Source of the DNA: DATKCA01 sp035544675
GTDB lineage: Bacteria > Acidobacteriota > Thermoanaerobaculia > Gp7-AA8
Direction of reading: 5' to 3'
NCBI GenBank assembly: GCA_035544675.1
Contig: DATKCA010000232.1
Coordinates: 1-11,672 of the forward strand
DNA length: 11,672 bases
The notes under the pieces were generated by a model that worked only from the letters and a program-made list of their open reading frames with translations, searched no databases and had not been told where the DNA came from. Both the position numbers and the translations under genes were made by a program. This document shows positions 1 to 6,535 of the stretch, piece after piece; within the stretch, counting starts at the first letter, position 1, and every line of letters starts with the position of its first letter.

Positions 1-58
1 GGTCTTTGATGATCGCGCCGATGGTCCGCGCAGACTCGGTTGCGTTGTCGTTGCTCAT
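1..58 (-). CDS. Start of an unidentified leftward gene (partial)
   Basis: An ATG on the minus strand at 58-56 opens a frame that stays open to the window edge. It gives 19 residues, MSNDNATESARTIGAIIKD. The composition reads like a normal protein start: polar first residues, then a helix-like stretch. It runs divergently from queD. No clear Shine-Dalgarno sequence is visible upstream of the ATG, and 19 residues are too few to identify a family. Whether it is a real gene is an inference from the open frame and the divergent layout. Confidence 0.4.
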   Translation of the reverse strand, partial: MSNDNATESARTIGAIIKD

Positions 59-84
59 GTCGAGAGTGTGAGTGAGCAAAAGAC

Positions 85-118
85 GGGCCTCGGGCCTCCG
101 CCTCGGGCCTCGGGGCCC
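85..118. repeat. GGGCCTC-type heptamer run
   Basis: Units of GGGCCTC lie at 85-91, 92-98 and 105-111. A 6-base variant (CGCCTC) sits at 99-104 and the run ends with GGGGCCC at 112-118. It has the same seven-base period as the array that begins eight bases later, but a different unit. Seen directly; function unknown. Confidence 0.6.
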
Positions 119-125
119 GTGGAGC

Positions 126-209
<84 letters not shown>

Positions 210-217
210 ATCCGCGT

Positions 218-601
218 GTGCGGCACGCGATCGAACTGGTCAAGGACTTCCGTTTCGAGGCGGCGCACTATCTCCCCAACGTGCCCGAAGGCCACAAGTG
301 CCGGCGGATGCACGGCCATTCGTTCCGCGGCGAAGTGGCCATCCGGGGAGACGTCGATCCGCACACGGGGTGGGTGCTCGACTTCGCGGATCTGAAGCGG
401 GTGGTCGATCCGGTCGTCGCTCGCCTCGACCACTACCTCCTCAACGAGATCGAGGGGCTCGAGAACCCGACGTCTGAACGGGTCGCGATCTGGCTGTGGG
501 AGCGATTGCTGCCGAGCCTGCCACAGCTTTTCAGGATCACCGTGGAAGAGACCTGCATGAGTCGCTGCCACTACTTTGGCCCAATGAATTCAAATGGTTA
601 A
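218..601 (+). CDS. queD: 6-carboxy-5,6,7,8-tetrahydropterin synthase (QueD/PTPS family)
   Basis: QueD converts 7,8-dihydroneopterin triphosphate to 6-carboxytetrahydropterin, the second step towards preQ0 and queuosine; it is a cytosolic zinc enzyme. From GTG 218 the product is 127 residues, the family's normal size. Zinc ligands are His17 (in FRFEAAH) and His32 and His34 (in MHGH). The catalytic Cys28 precedes them in CRRMHGH, with the Asp71-His72 pair in LDH and Glu110/111 in VEET. The same frame opens earlier, at GTG 68, but that adds 50 residues made almost wholly of translated heptamer repeat, so the later start is preferred. GTG 218 has no clear ribosome binding site, so the exact start is uncertain. 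No other queuosine gene lies alongside. The motifs fit QueD better than eukaryote-type PTPS, but the two are related. Confidence 0.92.
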   Translation: MRHAIELVKDFRFEAAHYLPNVPEGHKCRRMHGHSFRGEVAIRGDVDPHTGWVLDFADLKRVVDPVVARLDHYLLNEIEGLENPTSERVAIWLWERLLPSLPQLFRITVEETCMSRCHYFGPMNSNG

Positions 602-625
602 GCCTGCTTGAATTTCGAAATAACT

Positions 626-646
626 TGGGGCGACTCTTGTTATGAT
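626..646 (+). promoter_or_regulatory. Promoter of the riboswitch leader (extended -10 or sigma-54-like)
   Basis: TATGAT at 641-646, preceded by TG at 638-639, makes an extended -10 element. No good -35 hexamer lies at the usual spacing. The same stretch also reads as a sigma-54-like site: TGGGGC at 626-631, five bases, then TTGT at 637-640, with GT rather than GC at the -12 position. Both readings put the transcript start near 652-653, about ten bases before riboswitch helix P1. A perfect 10-base palindrome, ATTTCGAAAT (612-621), lies just upstream and could be an operator. Prediction from sequence only. Confidence 0.45.
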
Positions 647-661
647 GGCCAACAACAATCG

Positions 662-755
662 CGGTCACGCGACAAAGGCAAATTCCTGGCGACAGGGAGG
701 CGCAAAGCTATCGGGTCTGGGCAACACCAGACGGCTGGGCTACCGAACGTGATCG
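662..755 (+). promoter_or_regulatory. Cyclic-di-GMP class I riboswitch (GEMM-I)
   Basis: The GEMM-I aptamer binds the second messenger c-di-GMP and controls the gene downstream in cis. Helix P1 pairs 662-669 with 748-755 (eight pairs, one G-U). Conserved GGCAAA is at 677-682. It is followed by a six-pair hairpin, 683-688 with 693-698, capped by a GCGA tetraloop of the GNRA type expected to dock on its receptor. CGCAAAGC is at 701-708 and GGGTCT at 713-718. A second hairpin pairs 715-720 with 727-732, and CTACCGA is at 740-746. All these elements are in the order and spacing of the known family. The next gene starts 98 bases after P1 and encodes a secreted beta-helix protein, a typical kind of target. 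No U-run terminator follows, so control of translation or Rho-dependent termination is more likely than an intrinsic terminator. Confidence 0.94.
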
Positions 756-767
756 AAGAGCGCGGCA

Positions 768-794
768 CCTCCTTTCGAGGAGGACCGGTCCTTC
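768..794 (+). promoter_or_regulatory. Possible riboswitch expression platform, two exclusive hairpins
   Basis: CCTCCT (768-773) pairs perfectly with AGGAGG (778-783) around a TTCG tetraloop, a very stable RNA hairpin. An overlapping alternative pairs 779-784 with 789-794 around CCGG and uses the palindrome AGGACCGGTCCT (781-792). Both cannot form at once. If the second forms, CCTCC (768-772) is free and is complementary to the Shine-Dalgarno GGAGG at 842-846. The base pairing is seen in the sequence; the switching role is inference. Confidence 0.5.
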
Positions 795-841
795 GAAATC
801 CTGAAAATGACAGGGGCGTCCGGCAACACGTGATCGTGGCC

Positions 842-846
842 GGAGG
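842..846 (+). promoter_or_regulatory. Ribosome binding site of the beta-helix gene
   Basis: GGAGG lies six bases before the ATG at 853 and fixes that start. It sits in the palindrome GAGGCCTC (843-850). It is complementary to CCTCC at 768-772 in the leader, which makes it a plausible final target of the riboswitch. Confidence 0.8.
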
Positions 847-852
847 CCTCGT

Positions 853-2754
853 ATGCGTTTGCTGGGTACTGTTGCGGTGTCGGTCTTCTTCATGGTCTCG
901 ACCGCGAGCGCGACCTCGTACTACGTCTCCACGACCGGCAACGACGCTGCCAGCGGCTCGATCGATGCGCCGCTGCGCACCATCACCAAAGCCGCGCAGG
1001 TGGCCAGGCCCGGCGACGTGGTGAGCGTCCGCGGCGGGACGTACACCGACCGGGCCTACATCTCCTCGAAAGGGACGGCCGCGGCACCGATCGTCTTTCG
1101 GGCCATGCCGGGAGAGACGGTGATTCTCGACGGGAGCAACACTCCCTCGAACAAAGGCGTGGTCGAGCTCACCGGGACCCAGCACGTCGACTTCTCCGGT
1201 TTCGAGGTGCGCAATGCTCCCTATATCGGGATCGTGCTCTGGCACGCGGGGAACACGCGTGTTCTCGACAACCACGTGCATCACACCACGCGCAACGGGA
1301 TTTATGCAGGCGGCGACGCCCTCGGCGGCAGCTACGACATCACGGTGTCGGGCAACTCGGTCCACGATACGGTTCTGGAGAACCAGTACCACAACATGAA
1401 CGGCGGCGGCTGGGCGGGCGCCGTCGTCGTCTCGAAGACCGAACGAGCCACCATCACCAACAACAGGATCTGGAACAACGATGGAGAGGGCATCATCGCC
1501 CTCCGCGGCAATCACTACCTCGTTCAGGGCAACGAGGTTTTCGACAACTTCAGCGTCAACTTCTACCTTGATAACGCGCGCTTCGTCACGGGTGACAGAA
1601 ACCTGATCTACTCGACGGAGAACACGCGTTACTACCGCAACGGCCTCCCGGCCGCCGGGATCAGCATCGCCAACGAGACCAAGGACGTGATGAACCCGTC
1701 CAGCGACAACGTCTTCACCAACAACATCGTGGTCGGGGTGCGCTGGGGCTTCCATTACGGGAACTACGAGAGCGGCGGCGGGCTGCGCAACACCAGGGTC
1801 CTGAACAACACGTTCTACGGCTCGAAGGCGGAGATCGTACGGATCGAGGATGACGCCCATTCGAACAACGAGATCGCGAACAACATCTTCTACCAGACCG
1901 GCTCGCCCACTCCGAAATACACAGGCGCAGGCGCGGTGACGTATCGGAACAACCTCTGGTACGGAGGCTCCGCAGGCGCGGCCGCCGGCACGGGCGACAT
2001 CATCGCCGACCCGCTGTTCCTTCACCCGGGCGGAGTCCGGGCCGAAGACTATCGTCTGACCCATCTCTCCCCGGCCATTCACAAGGCGTTGGACCTGGGC
2101 GAGGTCAGGACCGACTTCTGGGGATCCACGCGCACGCCGACGTACGACATCGGCGCGCACGAGGAGAGCCTTTCGCTCGGCAGCAGCAGTCCTGCGCTCC
2201 CGGCACTCGAGCCGCCGGCCAGCGTGACTGCAACGGCCCAGAGCAGCAACGCCATCCAGCTTTCATGGGCGGCTTCTGCGGGCGGTACCGGATACCGCGT
2301 CTATCGGAACCGCTCGCTCGTGGCGACGGTGGCCGGCACGACCTGGACCGACTCGACCGTTTCGCCGTCCACCACGTACTCGTACGCCGTCACGACGATC
2401 GACGGCAGCGGCAACGAGTCTGCGCCCAGTCTGACTGCTTCGGTCTCCACTCCCGGCGATGAGCCCAGCGCTCCCGGCGTTCTGACCGCCTTCGCCGACC
2501 AGTCCGGCGTGACCCTGTCCTGGCAGGCCTCGACCGACAACGACGGGGTCCGTGGATACCTGATCTACCGCGACAGCGCCGTCGTCGCGACGGTGACCGA
2601 AACGAGCTGGACAGACACGAATGTGGCCCCGTCAACGACCTACAGATATGCCGTCGTCGCCTTCGACGCGGCGCAGAACCACTCCGTGGCTGCGACGACG
2701 ATGGTGACCACCCCGGCCGCAGCGAAGAGCAGGGGCCGGGCCGTCCGGCGTTGA
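853..2754 (+). CDS. Secreted right-handed parallel beta-helix protein with two fibronectin type III domains
   Basis: A 633-residue exported protein. A signal peptide spans residues 1-20 with an ASA cleavage motif. Next comes the YYVSTTGNDAASGS start typical of DUF1565/pectate-lyase-like beta-helix proteins. A long Asn/Gly-rich coil region (about 60-435) has repeated short strands such as ITNNRIWNN, ISIAN and VLNNTFY, and closes with YDIGAHE, a common ending of this fold. Two FN3 domains follow (about 453-534 and 538-620), each with an SW...YRVYR/YLIYR and TTY.YAV pattern. The tail is basic (KSRGRAVRR). The family includes polysaccharide lyases, epimerases and adhesins; I cannot assign catalytic residues, so the activity is open. 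Its position under a c-di-GMP riboswitch and before EPS genes suggests it cuts, modifies or anchors the matrix polysaccharide, which is an inference. The start is supported by GGAGG at six bases. Confidence 0.88.
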   Translation: MRLLGTVAVSVFFMVSTASATSYYVSTTGNDAASGSIDAPLRTITKAAQVARPGDVVSVRGGTYTDRAYISSKGTAAAPIVFRAMPGETVILDGSNTPSNKGVVELTGTQHVDFSGFEVRNAPYIGIVLWHAGNTRVLDNHVHHTTRNGIYAGGDALGGSYDITVSGNSVHDTVLENQYHNMNGGGWAGAVVVSKTERATITNNRIWNNDGEGIIALRGNHYLVQGNEVFDNFSVNFYLDNARFVTGDRNLIYSTENTRYYRNGLPAAGISIANETKDVMNPSSDNVFTNNIVVGVRWGFHYGNYESGGGLRNTRVLNNTFYGSKAEIVRIEDDAHSNNEIANNIFYQTGSPTPKYTGAGAVTYRNNLWYGGSAGAAAGTGDIIADPLFLHPGGVRAEDYRLTHLSPAIHKALDLGEVRTDFWGSTRTPTYDIGAHEESLSLGSSSPALPALEPPASVTATAQSSNAIQLSWAASAGGTGYRVYRNRSLVATVAGTTWTDSTVSPSTTYSYAVTTIDGSGNESAPSLTASVSTPGDEPSAPGVLTAFADQSGVTLSWQASTDNDGVRGYLIYRDSAVVATVTETSWTDTNVAPSTTYRYAVVAFDAAQNHSVAATTMVTTPAAAKSRGRAVRR

Positions 2755-2756
2755 GA

Positions 2757-2845
2757 TCTGTGTAACTCTGTGCTCTCTGTGACTCTGCGGTGATCCCCCC
2801 GGGAGAAGCAACCACAGAGTCACAGAGAGCCCAGAGGCTCACAGA
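2757..2845. repeat. Long imperfect inverted repeat (CTCTGTG/CACAGAG type)
   Basis: The left arm 2757-2791 pairs with the right arm 2811-2845 over 35 positions with no gap. Thirty positions match; mismatches are 2788/2814, 2771/2831 and 2763-2765/2837-2839. The 19-base loop (2792-2810) includes CCCCCC. The arms themselves are built of CTCTGTG-like short repeats. It begins two bases after the beta-helix stop codon. No T-run follows, so it is not a standard intrinsic terminator. It resembles a dispersed REP/MITE-like intergenic repeat and could also protect or end the upstream transcript. Confidence 0.88.
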
Positions 2846-2910
2846 GGTAATCCGCGGCTACAGGTGGCGGTCGTTTTGCAGAGCGGTCCGTCGGTAGTTT
2901 TCTCTTCGGG

Positions 2911-3609
2911 TTGCGGGGCAGTTTGACCAAGCACGCGAACAACGCAGACATCAACGAGGCCGGGCCGGCGATCTCGGAGCGCCAGCGCTCCGATGCACCT
3001 CCGGTCTCCCATCCGACGAAGGAGATGGTTCCGGGCGGAAGTGTTTCCCGGATGCTCCGGCGCAACTGGAAGCTCATCGCCCTGATCACAATGGCAGTGA
3101 CCGGGCTGGCCTGGATCTCCGCAGCCATGCAGCCGTCGCAGTACCGCGCCACCGCGCTGGCTGCCGTCGCTCCGCTCGCCGATATGCTCCAGGCGAATGA
3201 GGTGCTGCGCGGGGTGGAAGTGCTGGAGAGGCGGACGGTCGTCGCCACGATTGCGGCACTGGCCTCGACGGCGGCCACGCGCACTCAGGCCGCCGCCGTC
3301 ACCGGTTACGAGATCGAGGCCGAGGTTTTGCCGAACACGAACCTGTTTCGCGTGAACGTGCAGGGACGAGACGCCGCGGAGGCCGCAGCCATCGCCAACC
3401 GGGTCCCGGGAGTCCTCAGCGCGCAGACGCGGGCGATGTTCAAGTACTACGGCGTGACGATGGTCTCGCCGGCAACGAGTCCCTCCTCGCCGTTCCTTCC
3501 GCGGCCGGGGCGGGCTGTCGCGGCCGGACTGCTGCTCGGACTCTTGCTCGGCTTTCTCGCAGCGTACGTCATGGAATGGCGCACTGCGCGGCGCGGAACC
3601 GCGCCATGA
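2911..3609 (+). CDS. Wzz/YveK-like polysaccharide chain-length (co-polymerase) protein
   Basis: Inner-membrane co-polymerases of this family set chain length during Wzy-dependent polymerisation. The product is 232 residues from TTG 2911. One membrane helix lies at about 53-73 after a basic MLRRNWK stretch. A periplasmic domain covers about 74-203, and a Pro-rich PSSPFLPRPG precedes the second helix at about 204-221, the classic C-terminal layout of the family. It ends shortly after with no tyrosine-kinase domain. It is short for Wzz and closer to YveK size. The start is uncertain: TTG 2911 lacks a good ribosome binding site. ATG 3025 has AAGGAG directly against it, which is too close. ATG 3052 begins just before the first helix. 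The next gene overlaps its stop as ATGA, and the neighbouring Wzy, transferases and flippase support the role. Confidence 0.8.
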   Translation: MRGSLTKHANNADINEAGPAISERQRSDAPPVSHPTKEMVPGGSVSRMLRRNWKLIALITMAVTGLAWISAAMQPSQYRATALAAVAPLADMLQANEVLRGVEVLERRTVVATIAALASTAATRTQAAAVTGYEIEAEVLPNTNLFRVNVQGRDAAEAAAIANRVPGVLSAQTRAMFKYYGVTMVSPATSPSSPFLPRPGRAVAAGLLLGLLLGFLAAYVMEWRTARRGTAP

Positions 3610-5333
3610 CCCCGGCGGCGCCGGCGTCCAGCCGGAGCCTGCTCCATTACGCAATCGGCTTCGATCTCGTCATCATTGCCGTCGGCATCGGGCTGCTCAT
3701 CCCTCTTCACCCCTGGGCGCTCGTGGCGCTGTTCGTCGCAGCCGCCGGCCTGGCAGCGTGGCGCGGCGGGTGGAAGGTGGGACTGGGGACCACGGCATTC
3801 TCGATCGCGGCGCTGGCCATCGTCTTCGACGGGATCGTTCCGCTCGCCCTCCGGATGCTGTTCGCCCTGGCCGGCATCACGGCATCAGTGCTCGCCGGCG
3901 CGCGGAGGGACGCGAAGGGACCGGCCGGGGCGGTGGCGGGCCGGGCACTCCAGACCGCCGCGCAAGAGCAGGCCCAGACCCGTCGTGCGGCCGCGATCTC
4001 CAATCGCCGCCGCGATCGCGCCATGCCCTTGCTCATGTACGTCGGACTTCCTCTCATTGTTCTCGTCGTGTACACGAACCTCTCCGACATCCTCATCCGG
4101 AACTTCTCCATCCCATCGGTCCTGCAGCCGCTCATCCTCCTGCTGGCGATCCCGGTACTCCGATATCGCGAGGCATTTCGACCCGAGTGGGCCATCCTGC
4201 AGCCGCTCACGATCGGGCTGATCGGTTACTGCCTGTTCGTTTTCGCCAGCAGCACCTGGGCACGCGACGTCGCGGTGGCGGACAGCGCCATGGTCGACGT
4301 GCTGAAGAGTCTCGGGATTCTGATCGTGCCTGCATGTCTGGCCGTGTCCTGGCGGGCGTTGCGCGGCGCGATGATTGCGATGGTCGCCGGCGCAGTCGTG
4401 CTGGCGATCCTGACGCTCGCGCAGGTCGCTCTCGACGATCCCGACCTGCAGTTCGGAGGGCTGGCCGCTCTCGAGTTCGGGCATCTGTTCGGCGAGGTCC
4501 AACTGTTGCGGCCGAGTGGGCCGGTCGGCGATCCGAACTATTTCGCGCGGATTCTGATCCTCGCTCTTCCGGCCGCCGCCTTCCTGGGTATCGGGAGACG
4601 GAGTCGCGCCGAGCGCGCCGGATACGTCGCCGCGGCCGCGTTGATCGCCCTGGCCATCGTGTTCACGTATTCGCGCGGAGGAATGCTGGGTTTGGCGGCG
4701 GTGGTCGCGCTGATCGTCGTGGCGGGCCGCGTGCGACTGACCTGGGTGAACGCTCTGATCATCGTTGCGTTGCTGGCGGCTCTGCTGCCGACCGCCGCCG
4801 GCCAGCGCATGATGACGCTCGGCGCGTTCGTCACCACCGGGCCCGAATCGGTTGACGTCGACTCCTCGCTCGACAAGAGGAGACTGCTGCTCGAGGCCGG
4901 ATGGCGCATGTTCACCGACCACCCCTTCCTCGGTGTCGGAGCGGGAAATTTCGGTAGCCACTATCCGGGGTACGCGAACCTGGTCGGTTGGACCGGCCTC
5001 GATTACACGCCTGCCGGCGTCAGGCAATACCCACACAATCTCTACCTCGAGATGGCCGTGGAGACCGGGCTCCTCGGACTCCTGGCATTCCTCGCCGCCA
5101 TGACCGTGGCCCTGGTGACGTTGTACCGGTCCCGACACGACCTGCTCCAGCGCGGCGAGAGCGGGCATGCGGCGCTGGTCACGGCCATCGCCATCGCGCT
5201 GGCCGGCTATCTGGTCTGCAGTCTCTTTCTGCACAGCGGGTTTCAGAGGTACCTGTGGCTGCTTCTGGGGCTTGCGGTGGCCGCCGTCAGACTGACGAAT
5301 GAGAGTCCCGGCGCGAACGAAGGGACTTCATGA
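3606..5333 (+). CDS. O-antigen ligase family protein, probable EPS polymerase (Wzy-like)
   Basis: A polytopic inner-membrane protein of 575 residues. The Wzy_C/WaaL region is clear: GDPNYFARIL (about 308-317), FTYSRGGMLG (353-362), DHPFLGVGAGNFG (438-450), then YPHNLYLEMAVETG (475-488), whose His-Asn and Glu residues are the family hallmark. These proteins polymerise or ligate lipid-linked glycans in the periplasm. Beside a Wzz-like protein, polymerase is the better guess than lipid A ligase. The N-terminus is unusual: residues about 11-98 form three or four extra helices (LIPLHPWALVALF, AWRGGWKVGLG), then a charged Ala/Gln/Arg-rich linker (100-140) before the main membrane block. ATG 3606 overlaps the upstream stop as ATGA, so coupled translation is likely. 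An earlier in-frame ATG at 3576 would add ten residues and is less likely. Confidence 0.88.
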   Translation: MTPAAPASSRSLLHYAIGFDLVIIAVGIGLLIPLHPWALVALFVAAAGLAAWRGGWKVGLGTTAFSIAALAIVFDGIVPLALRMLFALAGITASVLAGARRDAKGPAGAVAGRALQTAAQEQAQTRRAAAISNRRRDRAMPLLMYVGLPLIVLVVYTNLSDILIRNFSIPSVLQPLILLLAIPVLRYREAFRPEWAILQPLTIGLIGYCLFVFASSTWARDVAVADSAMVDVLKSLGILIVPACLAVSWRALRGAMIAMVAGAVVLAILTLAQVALDDPDLQFGGLAALEFGHLFGEVQLLRPSGPVGDPNYFARILILALPAAAFLGIGRRSRAERAGYVAAAALIALAIVFTYSRGGMLGLAAVVALIVVAGRVRLTWVNALIIVALLAALLPTAAGQRMMTLGAFVTTGPESVDVDSSLDKRRLLLEAGWRMFTDHPFLGVGAGNFGSHYPGYANLVGWTGLDYTPAGVRQYPHNLYLEMAVETGLLGLLAFLAAMTVALVTLYRSRHDLLQRGESGHAALVTAIAIALAGYLVCSLFLHSGFQRYLWLLLGLAVAAVRLTNESPGANEGTS

Positions 5334-6532
5334 GCTCTCCGGTAAGGCTGCTCTGGCTGATCGACTCACTGACCGTGGGAGGGGCGGAAGCGCTGACCGT
5401 TCCCTTCGCCCGCCGGCTCGACCGGCGGCGTTTCGAGCTGATCGTCTGCGCGCTCTCTACGATCGCCGGAAATCCAGTCGAGCAGCGGTTGCGCGACGAA
5501 GGCGTCTCTGTCGTCAATCTCGGGGCGCGTAGTCTTCGCGATGCCGGCGCCTTTCGCCGGTTGGAGAGCCTGGTGCGTACCGAGCGCATCGATCTCGTTC
5601 ACGCTCACCTGACCTACTCCGCAATCTGGAGCGCGCTTCTTTCGCGGCGCACCCGCGTTCCGTCGGTCGTTTCTCTTCACGTCGCACCGGCAGCGTCGCG
5701 CGCCGTTCAGACCACGTGGCGCCAGAGAGTGTTGACCACGGTCCGAGACCGGCTGATGCGTTTCGTCATCAGCCGCTGGTCGAGCAGGGTGATCATGGTC
5801 TCGGACGCGCTGCGCGAGGTCTATCTCGCCGGCGGTGGCATGCGCCGCTCCACGATCCGCGTCGTGCGCAACGGCATCGAGCTGGAACGCTTCCAGCGGG
5901 ATCCGGCCGAGACACGCCTTCGCCTGATGCGTGAATTCGATGTTCCGCCCGACGTGCCGATCGTGGTCACCGTTTCGGTCCTCCGCGAGGGGAAGGGAAT
6001 CGAGGTCCTGCTCGACGCCGCGCGCCACGTTCCCGGCGCCTGTTTCCTCATCGCCGGCGACGGACCGAAAGCCGAGGAGTGGCGCCAGCTCGCCAGGCGC
6101 AACGGCGTCGAGCCGCGGATCCGGTGGGCCGGCTACCGCGCGGACGTCGATGCGCTGCTGGCCGGTTGTGATCTGTTCGCTCACCCCACTCTCAGCGACG
6201 CCTTTCCAACCGTTCTTCTCGAAGCGATGGCGGCCGGCCTGCCGGTCGTGGCCTCGAACGTCGGGGGCGTCCCGGAGATCGTCGAGCCCGAGGTCACCGG
6301 TCTGCTGGTTCCACCGGGAGATCCGATGCAGCTTGCCGGTGCGATCGCAGACCTGCTGTCCAACCGCGAACGCGTCCGCAAAATGGGTGAGCAGGCGCGG
6401 TTGGTGGCAGGACGGCAGTTCAGCACCTCGGCGTGGATCGAAAGACTGGCCGCCGTCTATGCCGAGGTGCTCGAGGAAATCCAGAAGGGAGTCGATGCCC
6501 GGGCCCGGGTTTCCAGTCTGGTGTCGCAATGA
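5330..6532 (+). CDS. GT4 family glycosyltransferase
   Basis: A 400-residue GT-B glycosyltransferase that should transfer a sugar from a nucleotide donor to the growing lipid-linked unit at the cytoplasmic face. The N-terminal acceptor domain has SLTVGGAE (13-20) and IDLVHAHLTYS (87-97). The C-terminal donor domain has VVRNGIELERF (178-188), FLIAGDGP (239-246), LSDAFPTVLLEAMAAGLPVV (288-307) and the closing GLLVPPGDP (324-332). The usual E-x7-E pair appears as Asp290-x7-Glu298, a conservative change of the first acid. Donor and acceptor sugars cannot be read from the sequence. The ATG overlaps the polymerase stop as ATGA and has GAAGGGA four bases upstream, so both initiation and coupling look good. 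A perfect palindrome CCCGGGCCCGGG lies near its 3' end (6498-6509). Confidence 0.93.
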   Translation: MSSPVRLLWLIDSLTVGGAEALTVPFARRLDRRRFELIVCALSTIAGNPVEQRLRDEGVSVVNLGARSLRDAGAFRRLESLVRTERIDLVHAHLTYSAIWSALLSRRTRVPSVVSLHVAPAASRAVQTTWRQRVLTTVRDRLMRFVISRWSSRVIMVSDALREVYLAGGGMRRSTIRVVRNGIELERFQRDPAETRLRLMREFDVPPDVPIVVTVSVLREGKGIEVLLDAARHVPGACFLIAGDGPKAEEWRQLARRNGVEPRIRWAGYRADVDALLAGCDLFAHPTLSDAFPTVLLEAMAAGLPVVASNVGGVPEIVEPEVTGLLVPPGDPMQLAGAIADLLSNRERVRKMGEQARLVAGRQFSTSAWIERLAAVYAEVLEEIQKGVDARARVSSLVSQ

Positions 6533-6535
6533 CCG

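Noticed and set aside
807..833. Eight-codon leader ORF (ATG 807, stop 831-833)
   Set aside because: AGGAGG at 778-783 is too far upstream to serve it, and nothing suggests an attenuation peptide.
608..1024. Plus-strand frame covering the leader and riboswitch
   Set aside because: It runs through the structured aptamer, and its end overlaps the signal-peptide region of the real gene in another frame, turning Arg/Pro/Ser-rich there.
640..2160. Long minus-strand open frame (506 codons) antisense to the riboswitch and beta-helix gene
   Set aside because: The plus frame has a signal peptide, recognisable domains and a ribosome binding site. The antisense product is Val/Asp/Arg-rich with no domain, as expected for a shadow frame in high-GC DNA.
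2757..2845. Intrinsic transcription terminator
   Set aside because: The hairpin is strong, but no T-run follows the right arm on the plus strand and the arms are repeat-built, so a dispersed repeat is the better description.
3576..3605. Polymerase start at ATG 3576
   Set aside because: It would overlap the Wzz-like gene by 34 bases and add a Cys/Arg-rich ten-residue lead; ATG 3606 gives the ATGA overlap also used by the next gene.
3885..5234. 449-codon minus-strand frame opposite the polymerase
   Set aside because: Very hydrophilic Gln/Arg/His-rich translation, complementary to hydrophobic codons of the polymerase; a shadow frame.
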